In this document: positions 1 through 10,689 of the stretch, piece by piece
Position numbering within the stretch: the first letter of the stretch is position 1
Layout of the letters: every line of letters starts with the position of its first letter
From: Stomorhina lunata
Taxonomy: Eukaryota > Arthropoda > Insecta > Diptera > Rhiniidae
Reading direction: 5' to 3'
Length of the DNA: 64,000 nt
Assembly (NCBI GenBank): GCA_933228675.1
Contig: OW121743.1
Coordinates: forward strand, 88,519,438 to 88,583,437
Made by a program: the position numbers and the translations under genes
Notes under the pieces: model-generated
Databases searched by the model: none
Seen by the model: the letters and a program-made list of their open reading frames with translations, nothing else
Told to the model about the DNA's origin: nothing

Positions 1-372
1 TTTCTATACAAAATTGAAAATATTTCTATAAAAATTTTGGATAAAAAATTGTTCGATATAAAATTTTTGTATAAAAAATTTTTCGATAAAAATGTTTTCT
101 ACAGAAAATTTTTGATAAAAAATTTTTCGATATAAAATTTTTGTATAAAAAATTTTTCGATAAGAATGTTTTCTACAGAAAATTTTTCGAAAAAATTTGT
201 TTTATACAAAATTTTGTATAGAACATTTTTCACAAAAAATTTTTTATAGAAAATTTTTTGATGAGAAATGTTGGTATAGAACATTTTTCTATAAAGAAAT
301 GTTTATTTTATAGAAAATTGTTCAAAAAAAATTAATATTGAAAATTTTAGATCAAAAACTTTCGACAAAAAA
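1..372. repeat. degenerate palindromic satellite (30-bp class)
   Basis: AT-only tandem array of diverged units of the form TTTTTCGATA(T)AAAA followed by TTTCTATA-type blocks. The TCTATAGA core is mostly mutated here to CTACAG or GTATAG, so this is an old or marginal part of the superfamily seen cleanly at 1885-3915. Open frames here encode only K, I, F, Y, N and are not genes. Confidence 0.8.
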
Positions 373-415
373 AAATTAATAATGAATAAAGAAAAGATTG
401 GAAAACATCACAAAA

Positions 416-512
416 AAATAATTGTAATAAATTGGGATCTTAGTGCAATACACTACAGTAAAACTTTTTAATTAAATGTTTGATGTCCCAAAATTTTGAT
501 AAACCTTTTTAA
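416..512 (+). repeat. element C-like fragment (distal part)
   Basis: This stretch, with TAGTGCAATACACTACAGTA near its middle, recurs almost unchanged at 57265-57355 and in shortened form at 890-945. At 57 kb it is continuous with the rest of an element C relative; here it is separated and lies upstream of the main part (645-945), so the copy looks rearranged or partly duplicated. Confidence 0.65.
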
Positions 513-644
513 TAAATATACGGCTACACATGTGCCAAGTTTTAAAATAAACTTTTGTTTATTTAAATCTTTCTTTGAACCCCCTTTATAGCACTTTTGT
601 CTTAGTCGCCAACAAAGCAACAACAAAAGTGTGGGAAATAAAGA

Positions 645-945
645 AAAGATAAAACTCAAAAATGTTGTGTGTTTCTGTTCAGATGATAATCATCTCTTTA
701 TGTTGATATTTGTTGGAGACAATAATTCGTGTTTATTCTGCCCCGCAAATAAGATATAATCTTTGGTTTTCGCTCTGTCTAGAACTAGGGATAATAACCC
801 TAAGGAGATGGACTAACCAACCATCGAAACACGTCGAGGAAAGTTTTTCCCACCAAAATTTTTTGGTTTTATCAAAAAACCATTTATTACAATAATTGTA
901 ATAAATTGGGATCTTAGTGCAGTACACTACAGTAAATTCAAAAAA
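645..945 (-). mobile_element. diverged element C copy
   Basis: The centre (about 765-890) is the reverse complement of the core of the 40341-40595 element: CGCTCTGTCTAGAACTAGGG, then ACCAACCATCGAAAC, then TTTTTTGGTTTTATC. It also matches 57010-57310 over its whole length in direct orientation, starting with GTGTTTCTGTTC. Near its end, TTTATTACAAT and ATTGTAATAAA form a perfect 11-bp stem at 880-902. No coding capacity is visible. It is bordered downstream by palindromic satellite. Confidence 0.7.
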
Positions 946-1783
946 AAAAATTGAATAGAGGCAAATTTTTCGCTAAAACTTTTTCTATACAAAATTTTCA
1001 GTGAAAAATTTTTCTATACAAAATTTTCGGCAAAACAATTTTTCTATACAAAATTTTTAGTAAAAAATATTTCTATAAAATATTTTCGGTATAAATTTTT
1101 TTATACAATTTTTTATATAGAAAATTTTCTAAAAAAAAAATTTCTTTAGAAAAATTTTCGTAAAAAAAATTTCTTAGAACATTATTCGATTATTTTTCTA
1201 TAGAAAGTTATTAAAAATTTGTCTATTGAAAATTTTTCGACAAAAAATTTTTTCATAAAAAATATTTCTATAGAATTTCTTTCGATATAAAAGGTTTTTC
1301 TACGGAAAATATTTCGATATAGAAAAATTTCTAAATGAAAATAAGTTTGTCTATAAAAAATTGTTTTTTTTATAGAAAATTAGATGATAAAAAATTTTTG
1401 GACCAACATTTTTTTTACCGAAAATTTTGTAAAGAAAACTTTTTGGAAAAAAACATTGTCTTTTCGATGTAAAAAAACATGTTTTGGAAATATTATCCTA
1501 TTTTCTATCGAAAATATTTCAAAAAAACATGTTTCTATGGACAATTTTTCGATAAAAAATTTTTCTATTGAAAATTTTTCAATGAAATATTTTTTGATAT
1601 AAAAAAAATTCTTTTGAAAATAAGTTTGTCTCTGTTTATAGAAAATTATAATTAAAATAATTTTCTATCGAAAATTTTGGATAAAAATTTTTTCCACAGA
1701 AAATTTTGTAAAAAACTCTTTTTGAGAAAATAAAACATTTTCTTATAGATCGTCTTTTAGATAACCAAAATTCTATCAATAAA
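946..1783. repeat. degenerate palindromic satellite
   Basis: Diverged 28-31 bp units with spacers GGCAAA, CAGTGAAA, GATAAAAA and GATATAGA. Most units keep a recognisable AAATTTT block, but few keep an intact TCTATAGA. It joins the element C end at 1784. Confidence 0.75.
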
Positions 1784-1850
1784 TAACAAAATTGTCGGGA
1801 TATAAATATCATTCAAAAAAGAAAAATTATTCGCATTTGATCCCTGTTCA
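1784..1850 (+). mobile_element. solo terminal segment of element C
   Basis: Begins AATAACAAAATTGTCGGGAT and runs through ATTCAAAAAAGAAAAATTAT to CGCATTTGATCCC. It matches the outer inverted end of element C (right arm at 40559-40623, reverse complement) and the end at 19549-19612. Only one end is present, and it is followed at once by satellite. Confidence 0.75.
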
Positions 1851-1884
1851 TTACATTTATTAGAAATTAATTTCCTCTCTTTAA

Positions 1885-3915
1885 TCGAAAATTTTTGTTA
1901 TAAAACGTTTCTATAGAAAATTTTTGGTAAACAATTTTTCTATAGAAAATTTTTGGTAAAAAATTTTTCTATAGAAAATTTTTGGTAAAAAATTTTTCTA
2001 TAGAAAATTTTCGGTAAAAAATTTTTCTATAGAAAATTTTCGGTAAAAAATTTTTCTATAGAAAATTTTCGGTAAAAAAATTTTCTATAGAAAATTTTCG
2101 GTAAAAAATTTTTCTATAGAAAATTTTCAGTAAAAAATTTTTCTATAGAAAATTTTCAGTAAAAAATTTTTCTATAGAAAATTTTCGGTAAAACATTTTT
2201 CTATAGAAAATTTTCGGTAAAAAATTTTTTTATAGAAAATTTTCGGTAACAAATTTTCTATAGAAAATTTTCGGTAAAAAATTTTTCTATAGAAAATTTT
2301 CGGTAAAAAATTTTTCTATAGAAAATTATCGGTAAAAAATTTTTCTATAGAAAATTTTCGGTAAAAAATTTTTCTATAGAAAATTTTCGGTAAAAAATTT
2401 TTCTATAGAAAATTTTCGGTAAAAAATTTTTCTATAGAAAATTTTCGGTAAAAAATTTTTCTATAGAAAATTTTCGGTAAAAAATTTTTCTATAGAAAAT
2501 TTTCGGTAAAAAATTTTTCTATAGAAAATTTTCGGTAAAAAATTTTTCTATAGAAAATTTTCGGTAAAAAATTTTTCTATAGAAAATTTTCGGTAAAAAA
2601 TTTTTCTATAGAAAATTTTCGGTAAAAAATTTTTCTATAGAAAATTTTCGGTAAAAAATTTTTCTATAGAAAATTTTCGGTAAAAAATTTTTCTATAGAA
2701 AATTTTCGGTAAAAAATTTTTCTATAGAAAATTTTCGGTAAAAAATTTTTCTATAGAAAATTTTCGGTAAAAAATTTTTCTATAGAAAATTTTCGGTAAA
2801 AAATTTTTCTATAGAAAATTTTCGGTAAAAAATTTTTCTATAGAAAATTTTCGGTAAAAAATTTTTCTATAGAAAATTTTCGGTAAAAAATTTTTCTATA
2901 GAAAATTTTCGGTAAAAAATTTTTCTATAGAAAATTTTCGGTAAAAAATTTTTCTATAGAAAATTTTCGGTAAAAAATTTTTCTATAGAAAATTTTCGGT
3001 AAAAAATTTTTCTATAGAAAATTTTCGGTAAAAAATTTTTCTATAGAAAATTTTCGGTAAAAAATTTTTCTATAGAAAATTTTCGGTAAAAAATTTTTCT
3101 ATAGAAAATTTTCGGTAAAAAATTTTTCTATAGAAAATTTTCGGTAAACAATTTTTCTATAGAAAATTTTCGGTAAACAATTTTTCTATAGAAAATTTTC
3201 GGTAAACAATTTTTCTATAGAAAATTTTCGGTAAAAAATTTTTCTATAGAAAATTTTCGGTAAACAATTTTTCTATAGAAAATTTTCCGTAAACAATTTT
3301 TCTATAGAAAATTTTCGGTAAACAATTTTTCTATAGAAAATTTTCGGTAAAAAATTTTTCTATAGAAAATTTTCGGTAAAAAATTTTTCTATAGAAAATT
3401 TTCGGTAAAAAATTTTTCTATAGAAAATTTTCGGTAAAAAATTTTTCTATAGAAAATTTTCGGTAAAAAATTTTTCTATAGAAAATTTTCGGTAAAAAAT
3501 TTTTCTATAGAAAATTTTCGGTAAAAAATTTTTGTATAGAAAATTTTCGGTAAAAAATTTTTGTATAGAAAATTTTCGGTAAAAAATTTTTGTATAGAAA
3601 ATTTTCGGTAAAAAATTTTTGTATAGAAAATTTTCGGTAAAAAATTTTTGTATAGAAAATTTTCGGTAAAAAATTTTTGTATAGAAAATTTTCGGTAAAA
3701 AATTTTTCTATGGAAAATTTTCGGTAAAAAATTTTTCTATGGAAAATTTTCGGTAAAAAATTTTTCTATGGAAAATTTTCGGTAAAAAATTTTTAAATAG
3801 AAAATTTTCGGTAAAAAATTTTTCTATAGAAAATTTTCGGTAAAAAATGTTTCTATAGAAAATTTTCGGTAAAAAATGTTTCTATAGAAAATTTTTGTAA
3901 AAAATTTTTCTGTAG
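1885..3915. repeat. palindromic satellite array, 29-bp monomer (about 69 units)
   Basis: Tandem array of a 29-bp unit: the self-complementary block AATTTTCTATAGAAAATT plus an asymmetric spacer CGGTAAAAAA. Successive CGG positions are 29 bp apart. Units from about 2330 to 3120 are almost identical. Edge units vary: TGGTAA and CAGTAA spacers on the left, AAATGTTTC on the right. Blocks of private variants occur: six GGTAAAC units (3140-3345), six GTATAG units (3530-3690) and three CTATGG units (3710-3780). No coding potential is seen. Confidence 0.97.
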
Positions 3916-3924
3916 AAATTTTTC

Positions 3925-4207
3925 GCTTTTTATGCCCAAAAATCACTTAAACCCTCGTAAATCTAAAGATAATGAGAGTTTTAAGTTTATTATTTTTTTT
4001 CTAGATAATCGGTCCACATTTGACCCTAGCTCTCATATAAGTCCAAATGACGGAAAAAGCTTAAATATATAAGTTTTGAGAAAATGTTTGCATGATGTCA
4101 AAATTTAGCAAATATTTGTCTTTATACAGGAAAAATAACACCTTTGACCTTAGTGGTGAAGGGTATGGTATGGCTTGACCGACTATAGCACTTTCTTACT
4201 TGTTTTT
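3925..4207 (-). mobile_element. family A dispersed repeat, truncated
   Basis: Reverse-orientation copy of the repeat seen in full at 10690-11373. Shared blocks include GGTCCACATTTGACCCTAGC, GTCCAAATGACGGAAA and GTGGTGAAGGGTATGGTATG, with the terminal ACTTTCTTACTTGTTTTT. Only the first half of the consensus is present; the left side meets the 29-bp satellite. Confidence 0.8.
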
Positions 4208-5475
4208 ATTTTATTTGAGTTGAAAATTGGGACAATTAAATAAGAATTTGGATAGTGAGCCAATTTTATGCTTTAGAGTTCCAAGAAATTTAATATATTT
4301 AAATATTTCTTCCGTTTAGTGACCCTAAAATTAGCAATTTGAGCAGCTCTGACTAATTTTCCAAACAATTGCTTGTTTGCGGTTTTGAAGTTAGCATTTT
4401 TCTTCTATTCATATAATTTAGAAAGTCATAAAACAAACAAAATATTGATGATCGCTTGCTCGATAGTTTATTTTGGGATATTTTTATATTTTCAATTAAC
4501 GGCTCGTAAAAGTTTACGCCGTGATGAATTTGTTCACATAAATTTAATAGTTTTGCTGTGTAAGTACTTACAATTAAGGGGTTCACTATCGGGCTATCAA
4601 GTCATATTTGCTTTAAAAATTTTAAACAAAAAAAGTACCAATATATATTTATGACAACATTGTATTGTACATATGTATCATATGACATTTTGTGAATATT
4701 CTAAATGTATTTATTTATATTCAAACAAGTATTTTCTAACCTTTATGTGACCATAAATTGTTAAAAATTTGAAAACGTGATTTCTTTTTTATTGATTTTT
4801 TGCGGAAAAGGAATTGAACGGAGATAACAACAAAATATTTAATAATAAAAAACGAATTGTGTTAGTAGGTGGCAGAGTGTACTATAGAGCTTGATTTAAT
4901 ATACTTTAAGTTTTTGTGCCTATAAATACTCTTTCAATTTATTAACATATTTTATTTATTAATTTACTTTAAATTCATTTTTGGTTGTCTTAAATTTGTT
5001 AACATAATTAAATATTGCAAACATGAATTATTCAGTTGACATTTAAGTGACATATTTAGGCTTTATATGATTGGTCTTATAATAAAACGCACCTGTCACC
5101 TGATTGATGTGGTTAAAATTTTAAATGTTTTAAATTTTTAAACTACCTTAACCACAAAATTTCATTAACACTTCCGAATTTTTTTGCTTTGAACTTAAAT
5201 AAGAATTTTAGGCCTTCGAAGATGCCATAAATGTCAAATAAATTCGAATTAAAGCTAATAGACACTGATGGCTTCAGTAAGATTTTAATGTTACACTCAG
5301 GCTTTAGCATTATTCTTAGACTATAATCTTACTTCTACAAAAGTGCTGTCACCAGGTTTCCTTTCTTTTTTCTTCGAAATAGGGGCTTCTTTGCCCTTAT
5401 TTTGACCCGAATTTTTTATAGAGTTTTATGCGTTACTATAACCTTTTTAATAAGCGTTTTGCAGTCTTGGTATCT
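4208..5475. other. AT-rich stretch without recognised genes
   Basis: The open frames on both strands around 4353-4654 overlap each other, lack a recognisable motif and are AT-biased noise. I see no tandem repeat or clear transposon end. Confidence 0.5.
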
Positions 5476-5589
5476 CTATCGCACCACAGACTACGCAACC
5501 TGATGTTAATCCTTACAGGGCACTACATTATAGGATTATACGTTAGGAGACTCAGGCTAGTAACCCACAATTACTACGAAAAAGCTTAA

Positions 5590-5770
5590 TTTTGAATAAA
5601 AACAGTGCCCACGATGGAAAACGGTGGAAAAACCAAGAAGAGGAAAAGCTGTTAAAGCTTGGTCTACGCAATTGGAAAATATGCGCACAAGATTAAAGCT
5701 CATGGATTCCTAAAATATGCTCGGCCTTTGACCTTAAAAGGTTGTAAATATAGGCCATTTAAGTAAGTAA
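5590..5770 (+). pseudogene. 3' end of an RTE-like LINE (5'-truncated relic)
   Basis: One frame reads EEEKLLKLGLRNWKICAQD, then a stop and SSW. This matches the reverse-transcriptase C-terminal tail found at about 47080-47140. The 3' untranslated end, GGCCATTTAAGTAAGTAAG, is the same as at 47163-47190, including a short TAAG tail. A frameshift precedes the tail and a stop replaces an expected arginine. It is the same LINE family as 45683-47189 but an older copy. Confidence 0.7.
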
Positions 5771-5904
5771 GACTCAATCTTCAAAGCAATAATTACTACT
5801 AGCATTGCGACACTCCTCGTTATACCAAGAGTAATTAGGAAAAGGGGTTTGGAACCCCTTTGGCAAAAGTCCTCATGGAGTGGCAAATGCATTAGTAAAA
5901 GAAG

Positions 5905-6056
5905 TTTTACATAGCCTTATAATCAATAACCAGAGGCTAGCTGAGTTATGAGGTGAACCACCGCTTTCTGAAAATTTATTTTTTCAAGTGGGTCTGATAG
6001 AACTTGGGACCTCTGGTATGCTAGGCGGATGACTAACCTGCTATACCACGGCGATT
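5905..6056 (-). repeat. tRNA-like sequence, possible SINE head
   Basis: On the minus strand, GCCGTGGTATAGCAGGTTAG contains an A-box-like TGGTATAGCAGG (fits TRGYNNARNNG). About 30 bases later AGTTCTATC resembles a B box (GGTTCRANYC) with mismatches. The spacing is right for a tRNA-derived pol III promoter. No cloverleaf can be completed with confidence, so a decayed SINE head or tRNA pseudogene are both possible. Confidence 0.4.
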
Positions 6057-6119
6057 CACATACATAAGTAAGATTCAGTTTGTAGCTTAGCGACGTCAAG
6101 CTTTCTTTGCGCTTCCGTT

Positions 6120-6204
6120 TGTATGTTCCGCTATATAGTGTTCTAACCTTGGCTGCAACAATGTAATGATCGGGATCCACATTGGCTCCTCTAATTAAAT
6201 TCAA
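6120..6204 (-). pseudogene. LINE endonuclease C-terminal fragment
   Basis: The minus-strand frame reads RGANVDPDHYIVAAKVR. This resembles the end of the AP-like endonuclease of RTE/Jockey-group LINEs, where the D-H pair of an SDH-type motif is catalytic. Only about 25 residues are recognisable; the frame then runs on into unrelated sequence that includes the tRNA-like segment. Its orientation is opposite to the LINE tail at 5590-5770, so it is a separate insertion. Confidence 0.5.
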
Positions 6205-6471
6205 TATGATTGAAAAGTGTTTTCCGTCTATTACAATATATTATATCTGATTCTTAGAATTTGATCTGGGAATTTCAAGGTCTGGAAAAAAGTTTTTTGA
6301 CATCATCGTCTTTCTTCTCTGAGGGACATGATCACCATTTCGTAGATCTAAAACAATATTCCTCAGTATTTTGCTTACTAAAAATCCGCACCCAAATTCA
6401 TGCCTACTCTTGTGACTGCTGTGATACAGTTCGTCTTAGCGTGTCTTTGCGACACTAAACAAGTTAATTGA

Positions 6472-7030
6472 TTTATGCTTTATTGCTTATATCTCGAAAA
6501 CCTAAGAAAATAATCAAAAGATTTCTCCAACAAAGCTAATCTATAGAATTCATTTTATATATCTGATTTGAAAATAGCTAAATATATTCAAGTTTTATAT
6601 GGCAACTTCGGTGTTATTTACAAATTTAAACTAGCCGGATTCTCCATGACTTTTAGACACTTTAATGCTTATATCTTATATCTTGAGGCCCTATGCTCCA
6701 CTGGGAGTCAAGGATAACAGAAGAAGAAGAAGAATGCTTATATCTCGAGAACCTAAGAACCGATTTAAGTAGATAGCTCAAGATATCCAAGTTTGGTATC
6801 GCAACATCGGTCTTATTAACAAATTTAAACTAGCCGGGTTCTCCATGACTTTTTGACACTTTAATGCTTATATCTCGAAAACCTAAGAACCGATTTAGAA
6901 TATTGCTTTAGAAAAGTTAATCTAGACAATTTGGCTTATTCATCTGATTTAAAAATAACTCAATATATATCACAGCAGCTCCAAGATTCTTATCGCAACT
7001 AAGCTCTTGTTAAAAAATGTAAATTAGCAG
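6472..7030. repeat. tandem repeat, about 195-bp unit, three copies
   Basis: TGCTTATATCTCGAAAACCT opens each unit at about 6485, 6735 and 6866. Each continues through a TTTAAACTAGCCGG-type block and CTCCATGACTTTT. The second copy is lengthened by the small retro-insertion at 6677-6732. Copies differ at many positions. Confidence 0.75.
6677..6732 (+). mobile_element. very short 5'-truncated LINE-type insertion
   Basis: A 56-bp insert holding CCTATGCTCCACTGGGAGTC followed by a (GAA)n tail. It is flanked on both sides by the perfect 13-bp direct repeat AATGCTTATATCT (6664-6676 and 6733-6745). This is the signature of target-primed reverse transcription with extreme 5' truncation. Its 3' end differs from the TAAG-tailed LINE at 45683, so it belongs to a second family. 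Confidence 0.8.
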
Positions 7031-7564
7031 GGTCCTACAAATAGCAGTCACATCACAAATGTATTTACAACTACACTCGTTAACTGGTCCAAATTATCTC
7101 CTCTAAGAGGAGTTCGGATATTTCAGATGCTGGTTCTTAAATCAAGATTCTTTACTCCTTTGTTATGGTCTAATTTTAAGCTTTTTCATAACTGGCGCCT
7201 GAACTTATTTATTATCGTTCGCATTCTAGAACGTACTGCCCGTTACTTTTAATGGTTATATAGCGTAATTTCACGAGGAGGTCAGCATACACAGTTTAGT
7301 AGAAGTATAAGTCTGGGCTTACCAAGTAAAGACTGAACAGGACCGTTACGTGGTACGCAACATTTTGTATATATGTTCTCCCGGCTGTCGCGACTCTAGA
7401 TCTATAAGTCGTTTTAGATAGGCTCTACTCTTACTATAGGGGATATCATGTCTAAACAAGACGATCTTAAAATGCTACCTGTTTCATCTGGGGGCTTTGT
7501 ATCGTTTCCTAGCTACATTTGTACCTTAACTTTTTGATTACTTATGTATGTATGTTTTAAAGTT
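7031..7564. other. no recognised feature
   Basis: Less AT-biased in places (for example 7130-7500), but without a coherent open frame, repeat or motif that I can name. Confidence 0.4.
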
Positions 7565-7702
7565 TATTATACCCTTGGGAATATCTTAGAAAACTTAAAA
7601 ATATTTGTCTTCATACACGAAAAAAATACATTTGACCTCAGTGGTGAAGGGTAATATATGGTCGGCCTTGACAGGCTATAGCACTTTTTTTACTTGTTTT
7701 AT
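7565..7702 (-). mobile_element. family A dispersed repeat, terminal fragment
   Basis: Contains TTTGACCTCAGTGGTGAAGG and ends GCACTTTTTTTACTTGTTTT, matching the end of the 3925-4207 and 62986-63468 copies. The internal part is missing. Confidence 0.7.
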
Positions 7703-7984
7703 TGCTCTGGCCGGCGACGGAACCCAGGCATAATGTGATATTTTATGATCGATATTTCCGATATTTTAGTTGAGTAGGGTATCAGAGAAGATTAAGGTGA
7801 CTTAAATTGTCATATTTTGACATTTTAATCATTTTATAATAGTAAAGCAAATATTTATTTGTTATCACATATTAATAAATCTTTCTCAAACTTTCTCTAT
7901 TATGACGCCAATGAATTAATTGTTTAAAATAATATGACAAAATAAGATACTTAAACAAGTACGAAAATATTATAGTTGTTTGTG

Positions 7985-8836
7985 ACCTACCATATGATAC
8001 CCTACGTCACTGAGTTTTAACAGTCAACAAGGTATAAGGAATTAATAAACTTTTTCATCATTAAAACACTTCTTAAGACTTATATAAAATTAAGCCATTT
8101 CCGTCATCGGATTTTATATGGCAGTTGGGATCACATGTGGACCATGACCAAAAATTTGTCATTATCTTCACATTTACGAGCCTTTATGTGATTTTCTTGA
8201 CAATATTTCTTCTATTCTGAAAATATTTATTTTGAAGTCTGTGAAATCTTATGGGAGGTACATGAAGTCATTTACCAAATTCTAGCAATTTCAATAGTTA
8301 ACGACCTACGCCAATGTGTGTAATAAATTTCATCAAATTGTCATAAAAATTACGACCTTTGCTTGGATTACTTGCAGTACTGATGAGCGAATGGATGGTA
8401 ACTTATAAATCGATTTAGAAACTGAATAAAAGGGATTTTTAGACCAATACTTCTATGTGTTACATACATCAGCAACCTCTTCTACCTATTGTCGCAGGTA
8501 GAAATCGGGAGATTATTGATGATTATATCAGCAAAATGAGTCTTTTAAGATTCCTTTAGATGATCAAAAACTGATGAATCAGTTTTTCGATCTAAAACAA
8601 GTTTACAAAAAGATTCCTAGAAACGCATAGACAGACTAGTTAAAAAAACACAAACAAATCTTGCAAAATGTACATAGTCATAATATAATCAGGCAAATGA
8701 TCCTAATATGACTGTTTTTTATGTTGTTTTAATTAGATTAGTAATCAAAAAAAGGCATAAAAAGATTCATGACTTATTGCGGATGCTGTGGCTTAGCCTG
8801 GGTTCGATCCTCACTTTCGACAACATTAACTTTACT
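7985..8836 (+). mobile_element. diverged family A copy with tRNA-like tail module
   Basis: It starts CCATATGATACCCTACGTCA, equivalent to the ATACCCTTCACCA end of family A. It keeps diverged internal blocks (GTCATCGGATTTTATATGGC; TTATGGGAGGTAC). From about 8176 to 8836 it is colinear with 12287-12905. Past CTTCTACCTATTGTCGCAGG, which corresponds to the family A end, about 300 bp follow that family A lacks, finishing in the tRNA-like sequence at 8785. Confidence 0.65.
8783..8836 (+). repeat. tRNA-like module, internally deleted
   Basis: The B box GGTTCGATCC is intact, but the sequence jumps from GCTGTGGCTTAG straight to CCTGGGTTCG. Relative to 12827-12905, 34 bp holding part of the A box and the anticodon arm are lost, with TTAG at both breakpoints. 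Confidence 0.65.
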
Positions 8837-9015
8837 CTTCTAAAAATAGATATAACAGTGTTGAGTAATATACAATTGTTATAGGCAGAATTTACCTGAG
8901 AGTTACTTCTCTTTTTTAACAAACTTACCAAAATGTATGCAGTCATAATCTTATCATAATAGTTCAGAAAAACGAGTCATAAAAGGCTCTTTTTGGAGAG
9001 TGGCATAAAATTCCC

Positions 9016-9886
9016 TTTTTTTACGGAATATTGCGACACTAGGTCTAAAAGTTTAGATCTGGAAAACCAAATCGGACAACGTTCTTTTTTTTCTTTCTTT
9101 TTTTGTCTTTGCGAAATTTAGACCAAAAATAAATAATTTTTACAAGAAAAATAATAGAATATTGAAAGGGTTAATCTCGTCCAATATTAAAAGAACCTTT
9201 AGCATAGGTTTTTCATAAACCAAGGCAATAATATTAATAATCTTTTTTGTTAAAAATGAATACAAGTAAAATTTACTGAGCATTTACTCGAATTTGGCTC
9301 AAAAGTTTACATTTTCGCGAAATTCTTCAATTTGAAATACCAGGTACGGCGAAACGGTTCAAAATATCGACCTAATTTTATTTAGGTTTTATTCCCCCAT
9401 TTGTCTGTTTTAACACACTGGAGAGCAAATTCTAAATTTGTAATATTTGTTGAAATAAATTTTCAAGAAATTATAAAATGATTTTTGAAACCGACCTAAG
9501 AAAAATGTACCATTTCCCAACATGAAAAAAACTAAGTAAATTTGATTATATTTAAATAAAACTGAACTATTTACTAGTAACAAGCCATTAAATGTTAAAC
9601 CATGTCTAACTTTGGAATTTCTTTATTTACAACATACAATTTTTGGTGCATATCCTTAGGCGCATTTTTAAGGACATAAAGCTGTGTTAGTTCTCTTTAA
9701 TAATCTATTATTTTTTCTTGTAAAAATTATTTATTTTTGGTCCAAATTTCGCAAAAACAAAAAATAACCCATACAAATGGGCTCTTAAACTTTGGACCCG
9801 ATGTGAGCCCATAGAATGTTATCCGATTTGGCTCAAATTTTCAGATCTAAACTTTTAGACCTAGTGTCACAATATTCCGTAAAAAA
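9016..9886. mobile_element. long-terminal-inverted-repeat element (MITE-like, 0.87 kb)
   Basis: The left end TTTTTTACGGAATATTGCGA and its following 150 bp are the inverted counterpart of the right 190 bp, which ends CAATATTCCGTAAAAAA. Shared inner blocks are ACACTAGGTCTAAAAGTTTA and CCAAAAATAAATAATTTTTA. The right arm has about 40 extra bases around 9765-9825. No transposase frame is seen. Similar ATCATAATAGTTCAGAAAA tracts lie outside both ends (8956 and 9918), so the target may itself be repeated. Confidence 0.75.
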
Positions 9887-10689
9887 CATTTGAAATCAAA
9901 GAAATCGTAATCTAATCATAATAGTTCAGAAAAAAAATTAATTAAAGACTCTTCCTGAAGAGTCGCACTTTCTCACACAAAAAATTCATTTTTCACTCAT
10001 AAGTAATATCATAAACGATCATTTTAATCGTGTAGCTGAGTCAAAAAAGACTCATATTTGATTGAAATTAAAAAAAAATGCTAGCTGGGATGAATAAAAT
10101 AAAATTACTAGATCAATTACACAAGTGTTAAATGAAAAATGCGTATGAATTTAAGCCAAACAAATTTATTTTGGTTGTTAAACTCAAATTTAAATAAATA
10201 ATGTAAATTTTATTAATTTATTTGTTTAAAGAAGAGATGTATCGAAAAAAGTAAATAAAATTTGATAAAAAAATTTTTATAGAGGGATTTTGTTCAAATA
10301 AACGATAACTCGAAGTATATTTACACATTGAGGTTTTTGTTTGTCCGTCTATCTGACAGATGAAAAATAACGCAGTTAATTAAAGTTCACGTTGAACAAA
10401 AGCTAAAAATAGCAAATGAATTTATTTGGTTTTTATAGAGATTTCAATTGTTTTTTTTTTTTTATTTTATTTTGCCAATATCATTAAACCCTAAAGGCTT
10501 TTGTCATTGTCCCAGACAGAACCTGCAGTCATATCGATGGCGCATATAACTTTGATATTATCTATCTACTTTTTTTGGTTGTTCATTTTACATATCGTAA
10601 AATTGAAAACTCATGTTTGTTGGCTGTAAAAGATAAAAAACAACAAATCTTTTTTGATATTGAATACTCGATTTGACAAATAAATATAA
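9887..10689. other. AT-rich stretch without recognised genes
   Basis: It contains a short block like 8956-9000 at its left edge and homopolymer tracts near 10450. No open frame or repeat structure stands out. Confidence 0.45.

Noticed and set aside
1885..3915. CRISPR-like array of 29-bp repeats
   Set aside because: There are no unique spacers between repeats, the units are contiguous, and the context is a eukaryotic genome.
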